Below, in pieces: positions 1 to 6,260 of a DNA stretch of 6,260 nucleotides. The notes below the pieces were generated by a model, which saw only the letters and a program-made list of their open reading frames with translations, did not search any database and was not told the DNA's origin. This stretch comes from an uncultured Bacteroidales bacterium (lineage in GTDB: Bacteria > Bacteroidota > Bacteroidia > Bacteroidales > P3). The stretch lies in NCBI GenBank assembly GCA_900319595.1, contig ONOZ01000193.1, positions 1 to 6,260 on the forward strand, given 5' to 3'. The first letter of the stretch is position 1. Each line of letters starts with the position of its first letter. The translations under genes were made by a program, and so were the position numbers.

Positions 1-1164
1 AATCTATTGCATGGTGCAGAGATATTTTCTTCTAATCTTAAATTAGCAGCAGAGATAAATAGTAATATATTAAAGGAGGGTAATAAGTTATCAGGATGGG
101 ACTTATTCAATGCTTTTGAGGCTGGGTTAGATTTTGGAATAGAACTTCCACGATTTCTTGCCCCTTTTTCAACATCCTTCTATTCTATGAAGTTTCACCC
201 GCACACAAGTATAAGAACAGGTTACAATGTACAGAAACGTTCTTATTACAATAGGAGTATTTTCAATCTAAATTATGGATATTCGTGGAATACTACAGAA
301 AAGAAGTTTTTTGCGTTCATTCCGTTAGAAATCAATTTTGTGGATATGGACATTACCAGTAAGAGTTATGCTAATTTTATTAGAAGCATGGACAAAAGGA
401 TACAATATCAAATGTCTGACCACTTTGTTATGGCGATGAGATTCTCGTATAATTATAATGGACAAACCCTACAAGAGAAAAAAGATTTTACTTATTTTTC
501 TTGGAATATTGAGACGGCAGGTAATTTATTGGATTTGTATTCTGTTACATTTAACCAAAGCAAAGACGACAAGGGGCATTATACAATATTCAAAATACCG
601 TTTTCTCAATACGTAAGAACTGATTTTTCGTTTGTACATTACAATTATTTATCGCGGAACACTTCGTTTGTCTACAAAATATATGGAGGTATGGGTATAT
701 CTTATGGCAATGCGGACGCTCTTCCTTATGAGAAAGCATTCTTTGGAGGGGGTGCAAACGGGCTACGTGCATGGAGATTGAGAAGCTTAGGACCAGGTTC
801 TTCTAAAAATGCGGATAATGGCAAGTATGATAGGGCAGGCGATATTGCATTGGGAGCCAATTTTGAATATCGTTTTCCTATGATGAGTTTTTTGGAAGGG
901 GCAACCTTTTTTGACGTGGGCAATATTTGGAATTTACGCGAGAATGAAGGTACCATTGGGGGCAAGATTAGCGAAAATTTTTACAAAGAGATTGCTGCTG
1001 GAGCAGGTTTGGGAGTACGTTTAAATTTTGGAGTGATGATAATTCGTTTTGATTTTGCATTGAAAGTTTGGGACCCGAGTAAGGAGTTGAAGGATAGGTT
1101 TGTGTTGGACAACTCTAAGTTTTCGGACATTGCAATTCAGTTTGGAATAGGTTATCCATTCTAA
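1..1164 (+). CDS. Outer-membrane BamA/TamA-family (Omp85) barrel protein, C-terminal part, 5'-truncated by window edge
   Basis: This is the C-terminal half of an Omp85-superfamily beta-barrel, the group that inserts or exports proteins at the outer membrane. The frame is open back to base 1, so the true start lies outside; the TTG at 7-9 is only an internal Leu codon. About 387 residues are visible, whereas full family members usually run to roughly 750-850 with periplasmic POTRA domains that are absent here. Counting codons from base 1, the hallmark block FFGGGANGLRAW lies at 247-258 and LGPGSS at 263-268; this is the Bacteroidota version of the VRG(F/Y) lid-lock motif. GDIALGANFEYRF follows at about 280-292, then DVGNIW near 305 and GAGLGVRLNFG near 334. 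The chain ends GIGYPF, with the terminal Phe typical of outer-membrane barrels. Alternating aromatic and polar strands fill the rest. The wording of the motifs resembles TamL more than the essential BamA, but this cannot be settled without the N-terminus. The stop is TAA. Confidence 0.9.
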   Translation, partial: NLLHGAEIFSSNLKLAAEINSNILKEGNKLSGWDLFNAFEAGLDFGIELPRFLAPFSTSFYSMKFHPHTSIRTGYNVQKRSYYNRSIFNLNYGYSWNTTEKKFFAFIPLEINFVDMDITSKSYANFIRSMDKRIQYQMSDHFVMAMRFSYNYNGQTLQEKKDFTYFSWNIETAGNLLDLYSVTFNQSKDDKGHYTIFKIPFSQYVRTDFSFVHYNYLSRNTSFVYKIYGGMGISYGNADALPYEKAFFGGGANGLRAWRLRSLGPGSSKNADNGKYDRAGDIALGANFEYRFPMMSFLEGATFFDVGNIWNLRENEGTIGGKISENFYKEIAAGAGLGVRLNFGVMIIRFDFALKVWDPSKELKDRFVLDNSKFSDIAIQFGIGYPF

Positions 1165-1173
1165 TGTAATACG

Positions 1174-1209
1174 GGTATAGTTGTATTTTCTGCACTTTTA
1201 ACCTATACC
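1174..1209 (+). terminator. Weak inverted repeat after the barrel gene, possible terminator
   Basis: GGTATAG (1174-1180) is repeated inverted as CTATACC (1203-1209), giving a perfect 7-bp stem around a 22-nt loop, nine bases after the stop codon of the barrel gene. No T run follows on the plus strand (the next bases are A-rich), so it does not look like a standard intrinsic terminator. It is recorded because it is the only palindromic structure in this gap. It may simply be a chance repeat. Confidence 0.25.
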
Positions 1210-1263
1210 AAATGGAAATAAAATTATTGAAATATATCTTACCCTAAAAACATCATTTTTTAG

Positions 1264-1271
1264 TATCTTTG
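1264..1271 (+). promoter_or_regulatory. Bacteroidota -7 box of the permease gene promoter
   Basis: TATCTTTG is a perfect match to the Bacteroidota primary-sigma -7 consensus TAnnTTTG and is followed by the common C-A. It lies 34 bases upstream of the permease ATG, implying a short leader of roughly 25-30 nt. No TTG sits at the usual distance of about 20 bp upstream; the nearest one, at 1227-1229, is 34 bp away. The -33 element is therefore weak or missing, and expression may be low or need help from an activator. Confidence 0.6.
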
Positions 1272-1305
1272 CACTTTAAAAATTACAAAAAGAAGATTCT
1301 GTTTT

Positions 1306-2559
1306 ATGGGTTATACACAAATTACAGCTCTTACAATATTTATAATAACTTATATAGGTATCATTTTTAATAAACTGCCTCTTTTGAAACTCAATCGCAT
1401 TGGCATCGCTTTTGCTGGAGGCGTACTAATGATTGTTTGTGGAGTGATAAGCTTTGAAGATGCAATTCAAAGTATAGATTTTAATACCATTGCTTTACTA
1501 CTTGGTATGATGATTATTATTTCTGCCCTACAATTAGAAGGTTTTTTTGAATGTATATCACAAAAAACTATCTCCAAAGCAAACACGTCTTCTCGCTTAC
1601 TTACTATTGTAGTGTTTATTACGGGCTTTGCATCGGCATTTTTGGTAAATGATGCAGTGGTTCTGCTCTTTACCCCAGTTGTCATACATATTTGTAGGAA
1701 ATATTCGCTTAATCCTATGCCATTTCTTTTAGCGGAGATTTTTGCCTCTAACGCCGGTTCGCTAATGGCTATAACAGGTAACCCACAAAATATGATTATT
1801 GGTATAGCATCTAATATTGATTATGCAAAATTTATGCTTTATCTGTTGCCAATAGCAGTGCTGTCTATGATAGTTATAATTTATGTAATCAATCGTACAA
1901 ATCATGATATATTTAAGACCAAGCAATTAGTCTTTGTCAATGAAGATAATGGCAAAACATATCATTTGAAAAATATGCGAGTGTTGTTAGTTATTTTTTG
2001 TTTTGTAATAGTTGGATTTTTTGTAGGCAAACTAATAGGGATCTCCATTCCTATAATTGCACTTGTAGGAGCGGCTTTGACAATTATGTTTTCCAAGCAA
2101 AAAAGTGAAGATATATTAAAAGGAGTTGATTTTTCGCTACTACTTTTCTTTACATCGTTGTTTATAATAGTTGCTGCGGTAAAACAAAGTGGGGTGTTGG
2201 ACATGGTTTTTCAGATAAATTTGCAAGAGAATATGATTTCTATAATCGTAATATTCGCCTTGTCGTTACTGCTTTCCCAAATAGTCTCCAATGTTCCTTA
2301 TACTATTTTAGTTTTGCCTATATTTACATTGGCAGGTAGCGAAATTCTTTGGCTAACACTTGCCACCTCTTCCACATTAGCAGGTAATCTTACCGTAATA
2401 GGAGCAATGGCAAATCTAATTGTAATAGAGCAGGCGGAGAAAGAAGGAGTTATTATAACGCCACGCAAATTTTACAGACCCGCACTCATTATAACATTTC
2501 TTACATGCCTTATTGCTATCGGAATATTATATTTGGAACTTTTACTAAGTCGTATATAG
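1306..2559 (+). CDS. SLC13/ArsB-like (ion transporter superfamily, CitMHS-type) inner-membrane permease
   Basis: This 417-residue polytopic membrane protein is predicted to move an anion or organic acid across the inner membrane, probably by secondary transport; the substrate cannot be read from the sequence. About 11-12 hydrophobic segments are visible, starting near residues 5-22, 32-50, 60-78 and 98-128, with a hydrophilic break near 197-223 that divides two inverted halves. Each half carries the superfamily signature. In the first half SAFLVNDAVVLLFTPVV is at 110-126 and SNAGSLMAITGNPQNMIIG at 148-166. In the second half SNVPYTILVLPIF is at 328-340 and AGNLTVIGAMANLIVIEQAE at 359-378. The GNPQN form is the one I associate with E. 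coli YbiR-like relatives. The ATG at 1306 is preceded by a -7 box and has no Shine-Dalgarno site, as is normal for this phylum. The length fits the family and the gene looks intact. It is monocistronic and converges on the M16 gene, with only 63 bp between the stop codons. An arsenite (ArsB) or Na+/H+ (NhaD) role is possible, but no ars regulators or partners are present. Confidence 0.88.
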   Translation: MGYTQITALTIFIITYIGIIFNKLPLLKLNRIGIAFAGGVLMIVCGVISFEDAIQSIDFNTIALLLGMMIIISALQLEGFFECISQKTISKANTSSRLLTIVVFITGFASAFLVNDAVVLLFTPVVIHICRKYSLNPMPFLLAEIFASNAGSLMAITGNPQNMIIGIASNIDYAKFMLYLLPIAVLSMIVIIYVINRTNHDIFKTKQLVFVNEDNGKTYHLKNMRVLLVIFCFVIVGFFVGKLIGISIPIIALVGAALTIMFSKQKSEDILKGVDFSLLLFFTSLFIIVAAVKQSGVLDMVFQINLQENMISIIVIFALSLLLSQIVSNVPYTILVLPIFTLAGSEILWLTLATSSTLAGNLTVIGAMANLIVIEQAEKEGVIITPRKFYRPALIITFLTCLIAIGILYLELLLSRI

Positions 2560-2561
2560 AC

Positions 2562-2603
2562 AAAAAATGTAGCATAGAGAAATTGTATATGCTCTATGCT
2601 ACA
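2562..2603 (-). terminator. Intrinsic terminator of the ybjQ-M16 unit in the convergent gap
   Basis: CTCTATGCTACA (2592-2603) pairs perfectly with TGTAGCATAGAG (2568-2579), forming a 12-bp stem with a 12-nt loop. Read on the minus strand, the stem is followed at once by six T (the complement of A at 2562-2567), the classic intrinsic terminator layout. It starts 20 bases past the M16 stop codon. On the plus strand the same hairpin lies eight bases after the permease stop, but no T run follows it, so it should work poorly or not at all as an intrinsic terminator in that direction. It could still protect the permease mRNA 3' end. Confidence 0.85.
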
Positions 2604-2622
2604 CGCTACGTACTACATAATT

Positions 2623-5532
2623 TTAGTAACCAAAGATTTCCTCTAATGAAAGTTTAGTTACTTTTCCGTATTTCTCCAAACCTTTCATATCAACTTCATT
2701 TTCGTTGCCCAAAACTACTACGCTACGTTTTTGACCTTTGACATATTTCTTGTTAAACTCAACAACATCATTCAAAGTCATCTTCTTAATTGCATTGTAA
2801 TTATCTTTAGCAGGAGAAGTCTTCAATCCTAACTCCTCACATGATAAGTAAGAGTTAATAATACTCATCTTACGAGTACGAGATGTACGATAAGAAGCCT
2901 CCAATGATTGTTTTGCTATATCAAAGTTTTGCTGAGATACAGGCATTTCGTCCAACAATTCAGTAAATGCTCCTAAGGCATCAATAAGTTTATCATTTTG
3001 TGTTCCAATGTGAGTCATATTCAAATTATGTTTGCCTTTCTCTCCTGCAGATTGATAATAAGATGCAGCAGAATAGGCCAATGAGCGTTTTTCTCTTATT
3101 TCTTGGAAAACAATAGAATTCATAGAGCCACCAAAGTACTCATTATACATGCTAATTTGAGGCGACATTTTCAAATCAAAAGGCACAGATGTTGTCAATT
3201 GGCGACAAAGGGATTGTTTTGCATCGTAGTGTGCAAAATAAACATGATTTTCTTTTGTTGGTTTTCTATCGTAATCTTTTCCTATCTTCAAAGGTTTCTT
3301 TGCTTGATGGACGGCATGTTTGTTTTTTATGATGTTTTCAATTTGAGATAAGGTTTTATCACCATAATATAAGATACGTTGAGGTTGAGAAGTCATGGTT
3401 TTGATTTGATTTACTATATCTGTGGCAGTAATTTTCTTAATATCATCATTACTTAGCAAATACTTGTGAGCATTTTCTTTTCCATAAGATACATAACTAA
3501 TCATATTATTGAAAATAGAGTTTTGACGGGATTTATTATCATTACGGTTTTTCAAAATATTGTTAATGGAGTTTTGAACGCTTTGATTAGATAATTTAGG
3601 GTTAGCCAAAATATCTTCAACTATTGCAAGGGCTTTTTCCATATTCTCACTCAGTCCGCTGATATTGACAGTAGAATGTTTGTATCCAAAATTGATTGAG
3701 TATTGGCAAGCAATATCATACATTTCTCTTTCAATCTGAGCCAGAGTTCTATTTTGACTTTCTAACTGACCTAAGAAAGAATTTACTTGTCCAACATTCT
3801 TGTCGTAAAGTATGCCATAATCGTAACGGAATACCAATTGAAAACGTCCATTTTGTTCATTTTTAACATAAAGTACTTCATTGCCATTGGATTTTCCTTT
3901 TTGCATATCTTTATTAAAATCAACAAAGACAGGTTCAATCGGATTAACGTTCATATTTTTGATTTCTTTCAAGAAAGTACTTTCTACATCACGATTCATT
4001 ACAACAGGAGTTATATCAGGTTTATCAACTTTTTGTACATCACGTTTTTCGCCCTGACGTTTATAAACAACAACATAGTTCTTTTCGCCAAAGATACGCT
4101 TAGCAAAGTTAATAACCTCTTCTTTTGTAACCTTGCTCATGTTTTCTGTTTCGTTAATTACGTCCTGCCAATTTCTATGTGCCAAATATGCCATAGCCAT
4201 ACTCATAGCACGATTTTCATTACTTTCAAGGGCGGTCATTTCTCGTAGTTTCAAGTTGTTGATAGCAGCAGTTAAGAGTTCTTCGTCCCAATTGCCACTT
4301 TTAAGAATTTCAAGTTGTTTAAGCATCAAATCTTTTAATTCTTCAAGAGTTTGTCCTTGCTTTGGCATACCGCGAAGTTGGAAATAAGAATAATCATTCA
4401 AATCGCTAACACCAGAAGATACATATTGAGCCAATTGTTTTTGATTAATATTTTCGTCCATTATACCACAAGAGCCATTCATTAAGACAGCATCAACCAT
4501 TTCAGCCAAAAGGACATCACGACTTCCTGTTCCTGCGTCAATACGAAAGGCAACGCTAACATTTTCTGCCTCTAAACCATTGACTTCTACCACTTTGACC
4601 TCTTGGATAGGGGCTTCATGTACAAAAGTAAAGTCTGGGATATAGCGAGGTTGGATTTTACCAAAATATTTGTTAATCAACTTGATTGCTTCCTCTGGGT
4701 CAAAATCACCGCTCATGGAGATACAATAGTTATTAGGCACATAATAGTTATAGAAATGTTTGTTAATGTTTGCAAGCGAAGGGTTTTTCAAATGTTCTAT
4801 TGTTCCAATTGTCGTTTGTGTGCCATAAGGATGATTAGGGAACAAAGCCTCGTTTAGTTTTTCATAAACAGTGCGGGCATCATTAGCCATACCCATATTT
4901 TTCTCCTCATAAACTGCCTCTAATTCAGTATGGAACAGACGAAATACAGGGTTGGCAAAGCGTTCTCCTTCTATTTTCAACCACCTTTCCAATTCGTTGG
5001 ACGGGATATTCTCTTGATAAACAGTCATATCGTTAGAAGTAAAAGCATTTGTGCCACTTGCTCCTATAAGACTCATCATTTTGTCGTATTCATTAGGAAT
5101 TGCATATTTGCTTGCCTGGTAAGAAACGCTATCTATTTGATGATAAATCTCTTTTCTTTTTTGAGCATCGGTAGTTTTGTTATAAACTTCGTACAATGCT
5201 TCAATTTTGTCTAATTGTTCCTTTTCTTTTGCCCAATCCAAGGTTCCAAAATTTGTCGTTCCTTTAAAAAGCAAATGTTCTAAGTAGTGCGACAAACCTG
5301 TTGATTCACTTGGGTCGTTTTTGCTACCAACTCTAACGGCAATATAAGTCTGTATTCTTGGCACGTCCTTATTTACCGAAAGAAATACTTGTAAGCCGTT
5401 ATCCAATGTGTAATGTATTACATTCATTGGGTCGTTCTTGTAAGTTGTTTTTCTAAACGTTTGAGCGAAAGCACCTGATACCATTATCATTAGTGCCAAA
5501 AACAACACGCTCTTTAATGCGAATTTTTTCAT
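2623..5532 (-). CDS. Secreted two-lobed M16 family zinc metallopeptidase
   Basis: This 969-residue protein is a pitrilysin/insulinase-type (M16) peptidase carrying both halves in one chain. Residues 1-23 form a signal peptide (MKKFALKS, a hydrophobic core, then AFA before Gln24), so it should act in the periplasm or outside the cell, degrading peptides. The zinc site is complete: HYLEH gives His82, Glu85 (catalytic) and His86, and ELEAVYEEKN supplies the third ligand, probably Glu210, with Glu203 as the helper Glu seen in insulysin. The His86-Glu210 gap of 124 is about 47 longer than in pitrilysin because of a charged, helical insert at about 97-150, a form I recall from other Bacteroidota M16 proteins. 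Further M16-like domains lie at about 245-430, 540-730 and 745-950. The second half lacks HxxEH, as expected, but keeps the substrate-contact Arg813 and Tyr820 in YFGGSMNSIVFQEIREKR...AY (799-820). The ATG at 5532 is chosen because it begins the signal peptide; an in-frame TTG at 5562 would add ten residues. The gene lies 36 bp after ybjQ with no terminator between, so it is probably co-transcribed. Confidence 0.95.
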   Translation of the reverse strand: MKKFALKSVLFLALMIMVSGAFAQTFRKTTYKNDPMNVIHYTLDNGLQVFLSVNKDVPRIQTYIAVRVGSKNDPSESTGLSHYLEHLLFKGTTNFGTLDWAKEKEQLDKIEALYEVYNKTTDAQKRKEIYHQIDSVSYQASKYAIPNEYDKMMSLIGASGTNAFTSNDMTVYQENIPSNELERWLKIEGERFANPVFRLFHTELEAVYEEKNMGMANDARTVYEKLNEALFPNHPYGTQTTIGTIEHLKNPSLANINKHFYNYYVPNNYCISMSGDFDPEEAIKLINKYFGKIQPRYIPDFTFVHEAPIQEVKVVEVNGLEAENVSVAFRIDAGTGSRDVLLAEMVDAVLMNGSCGIMDENINQKQLAQYVSSGVSDLNDYSYFQLRGMPKQGQTLEELKDLMLKQLEILKSGNWDEELLTAAINNLKLREMTALESNENRAMSMAMAYLAHRNWQDVINETENMSKVTKEEVINFAKRIFGEKNYVVVYKRQGEKRDVQKVDKPDITPVVMNRDVESTFLKEIKNMNVNPIEPVFVDFNKDMQKGKSNGNEVLYVKNEQNGRFQLVFRYDYGILYDKNVGQVNSFLGQLESQNRTLAQIEREMYDIACQYSINFGYKHSTVNISGLSENMEKALAIVEDILANPKLSNQSVQNSINNILKNRNDNKSRQNSIFNNMISYVSYGKENAHKYLLSNDDIKKITATDIVNQIKTMTSQPQRILYYGDKTLSQIENIIKNKHAVHQAKKPLKIGKDYDRKPTKENHVYFAHYDAKQSLCRQLTTSVPFDLKMSPQISMYNEYFGGSMNSIVFQEIREKRSLAYSAASYYQSAGEKGKHNLNMTHIGTQNDKLIDALGAFTELLDEMPVSQQNFDIAKQSLEASYRTSRTRKMSIINSYLSCEELGLKTSPAKDNYNAIKKMTLNDVVEFNKKYVKGQKRSVVVLGNENEVDMKGLEKYGKVTKLSLEEIFGY

Positions 5533-5568
5533 ACTATTATTTATTATTAGATTTTCTTTCAAAAGTTT

Positions 5569-5886
5569 TTAAATAACAACAGCCGTTCCGCTACAAGCAA
5601 CCATAAGCATGGAACCTCCTTGTCCTAATGTTTCATAGTCAATATCTATTCCAACTATAGCGTTTGCTCCCAGCATTTTGGCACGTTCTTCCATCTCTTT
5701 TAGAGAAGTTTCTTTGGCCTGTTGCAAAACCTTTTCGTATTTATTTACTCTTCCGCCGACAATATCCCTAATGCCAGCAACAAAATCCTTAAAAATGTTA
5801 GCACCTATAACACTTTCTCCGGTAACAATACCTTTGTATTCCTTAATAGGAAATCCCTCTATTGTATGGGTTGTACTCAATAACAT
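5569..5886 (-). CDS. ybjQ: YbjQ/UPF0145 family protein
   Basis: This 105-residue protein is close along its whole length to E. coli YbjQ (107 residues), from the UPF0145 family, often labelled a heavy-metal-binding domain. The biochemical role is not established. The members I know form small cytosolic oligomers, and no signal or membrane segment is seen here. Conserved blocks are [20 protein letters not shown] (4-23), [19 protein letters not shown] (28-46), an amphipathic helix at 50-71, then [17 protein letters not shown] (72-88) and [13 protein letters not shown] (91-103). The ATG at 5886 is chosen over an upstream in-frame start at 5979 for two reasons: MLLSTT aligns with the family N-terminus, and a perfect promoter lies between the two positions. 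It is the first gene of a likely two-gene unit with the M16 peptidase. I know of no functional link between the two families, so shared transcription may be incidental. Confidence 0.93.
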   Translation of the reverse strand: MLLSTTHTIEGFPIKEYKGIVTGESVIGANIFKDFVAGIRDIVGGRVNKYEKVLQQAKETSLKEMEERAKMLGANAIVGIDIDYETLGQGGSMLMVACSGTAVVI

Positions 5887-5912
5887 ATTATTATATTTTT
5901 TATTATACGTTG

Positions 5913-5944
5913 CAAAGTTAAGTAAATTGTCATAAGTAACCAAA
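5913..5944 (-). promoter_or_regulatory. Bacteroidota sigma-A promoter for ybjQ (and probably the M16 gene)
   Basis: Read on the minus strand, TTTG (5944-5941) is followed after exactly 20 bp by TAACTTTG (5920-5913), a full match to the Bacteroidota -33/-7 pattern TTTG...TAnnTTTG. Transcription would begin near 5906, leaving about a 20-nt leader before the ybjQ ATG at 5886. The promoter lies inside the longer reading frame that reaches 5979, which argues against that longer protein. No comparable promoter was found in the ybjQ-M16 gap, where only a weak AACTTTTG is present at 5567-5560. Confidence 0.8.
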
Positions 5945-6079
5945 TAAAAAGTTATAAATTTGCTTTTTTTATAATACAAAAACTTTTGAAATAAAAATCA
6001 ATAGAAATTATGTTTATTATAGAAAATCAATAATTTACGAGAGATAAAAATAAAAAAAACAGATTTTTTTTTAAAATTA

Positions 6080-6111
6080 TTTGGTGGGGAAAAAAAATCA
6101 TCGTAATTTTG
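6080..6111 (+). promoter_or_regulatory. Bacteroidota sigma-A promoter for tRNA-Asn
   Basis: TTTG (6080-6083) and TAATTTTG (6104-6111) are separated by exactly 20 bp, a full match to the Bacteroidota -33/-7 pattern. The predicted start of transcription is near 6118, about 15 nt before the first base of the mature tRNA. The spacing is the same as at the divergent ybjQ promoter. Confidence 0.82.
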
Positions 6112-6132
6112 CAAACGCTTTAAAGGGAAAAA

Positions 6133-6206
6133 GCCTCCTTAGCTCAGTTGGTTAGAGCACATGACTGTTAATCATGGGGTCCTAGGTTCAAGTCCTAGAG
6201 GGGGCG
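6133..6206 (+). tRNA. tRNA-Asn (anticodon GUU)
   Basis: A complete 74-nt cloverleaf can be folded by eye. The acceptor stem is GCCTCCT (6133-6139) with AGGGGGC (6199-6205), including one G-U pair. The D stem is GCTC/GAGC (6142-6145, 6155-6158) with GG in the loop. The anticodon stem is CATGA/TCATG (6160-6164, 6172-6176) with loop CTGTTAA; the anticodon GTT is at 6167-6169 and reads AAC/AAU. The variable loop has 5 nt. The T stem is CTAGG/CCTAG (6182-6186, 6194-6198) with loop TTCAAGT. The discriminator base is G6206. CCA is not encoded (CAA follows), so the tail must be added by the nucleotidyltransferase. The gene has its own promoter and terminator, so it is a single-tRNA transcription unit. 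Confidence 0.97.
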
Positions 6207-6218
6207 CAAGTATAAAAG

Positions 6219-6251
6219 GAACAGAAATTACGATTTTTGTTCTTTTTTTTT
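6219..6251 (+). terminator. Intrinsic terminator after tRNA-Asn
   Basis: GAACAGAAAT (6219-6228) pairs with ATTTTTGTTC (6233-6242) as a 10-bp stem containing one G-U pair, closed by the tetraloop TACG. Nine T residues follow (6243-6251). It begins 12 bases after the mature tRNA 3' end, giving a short precursor trailer. Confidence 0.88.
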
Positions 6252-6260
6252 GTTAATTCA

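Noticed and set aside
7..9. TTG as the start codon of a 385-residue protein
   Set aside because: The frame is open to base 1 and the encoded region begins inside an Omp85 barrel, so this is an internal Leu codon of a truncated gene.
72..79. Perfect Shine-Dalgarno-like AAAGGAGG
   Set aside because: It falls inside the barrel coding frame with no start codon at a useful distance, and this phylum makes little use of such sites.
3787..4248. 153-residue plus-strand frame inside the M16 gene
   Set aside because: It lies antisense to a clearly coding, motif-rich gene, has Phe/Ile-rich composition typical of a shadow frame, and resembles no known family. The other antisense frames at 590-965, 1467-1685, 1962-2204, 3103-3351, 4133-4387, 4603-5214 and 5678-5935 were rejected for the same reason.
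5533..5562. Ten-residue N-terminal extension of the M16 peptidase from a TTG
   Set aside because: It would bury the signal peptide, which begins cleanly at the ATG at 5532; the extension covers untranslated AT-rich leader.
5560..5567. Separate promoter for the M16 gene (minus-strand AACTTTTG)
   Set aside because: Only a partial -7 match (first base wrong) with no TTG at 19-21 bp upstream; read-through from the ybjQ promoter is simpler.
5952..5974. TTATAAA...TTTATAA inverted repeat as a hairpin
   Set aside because: A stem of seven A-T pairs is too weak, and the sequence is low-complexity.
6009..6032. Tiny plus-strand frame ATG TTT ATT ATA GAA AAT CAA TAA in the gap before tRNA-Asn
   Set aside because: Seven codons in very AT-rich DNA, with no promoter at a fitting distance and no recognisable leader-peptide features.
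6133..6260. tRNA-Asn 3' end as an attachment site for an integrated element
   Set aside because: No integrase and no repeated copy of the tRNA 3' end in the window; the gene is followed by an ordinary terminator. Sequence beyond the right edge is not visible.

Overview
The window looks like an ordinary stretch of chromosome from a low-GC member of the Bacteroidota, probably of the Bacteroidales type. Three things support this. The promoters match the Bacteroidota pattern of TTTG, about 20 bp, then TAnnTTTG. The genes lack convincing Shine-Dalgarno sites. The protein families (a TamL/BamA-like barrel with an FFGGGANGLRAW...LGPG block, and a long secreted M16 peptidase) have versions characteristic of that phylum. 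This assignment is an inference from pattern recognition; no database search was run.

Layout from left to right. Bases 1-1164 (+) hold the C-terminal half of an Omp85-type outer-membrane barrel, cut by the left edge. A 141-bp gap follows, with a weak inverted repeat and a good -7 box. Next comes a complete 417-residue ion-transporter-superfamily permease (1306-2559, +). It converges on a two-gene minus-strand unit, and the 63-bp gap between them holds a strong 12-bp hairpin whose T tract lies on the M16 side. The minus-strand unit, read right to left, is ybjQ (5569-5886, UPF0145) followed 36 bp later by a 969-residue two-lobed M16 zinc peptidase (2623-5532) with a signal peptide. Divergent from ybjQ, at the right end, is a tRNA-Asn(GUU) gene with its own textbook promoter and intrinsic terminator.

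The genes do not form one pathway. The barrel fragment and the M16 peptidase belong to the cell envelope, the permease sits in the inner membrane, and YbjQ is a small cytosolic protein of unknown function. The clearest transcriptional link is ybjQ to M16: one strong promoter, a short gap and no terminator between them. Two start codons needed correction. YbjQ starts at 5886, because a longer frame reaching 5979 begins upstream of the promoter. The M16 peptidase starts at 5532, because the longer frame begins at a TTG and would put ten residues in front of the signal peptide.

I found no mobile element, CRISPR array, toxin-antitoxin pair, defence cluster or plausible new system. The observations in Part 2 are modest: a 14-bp inverted repeat flanking ybjQ, an iterated GTAG motif next to the terminator hairpin, and details of promoters and motifs.
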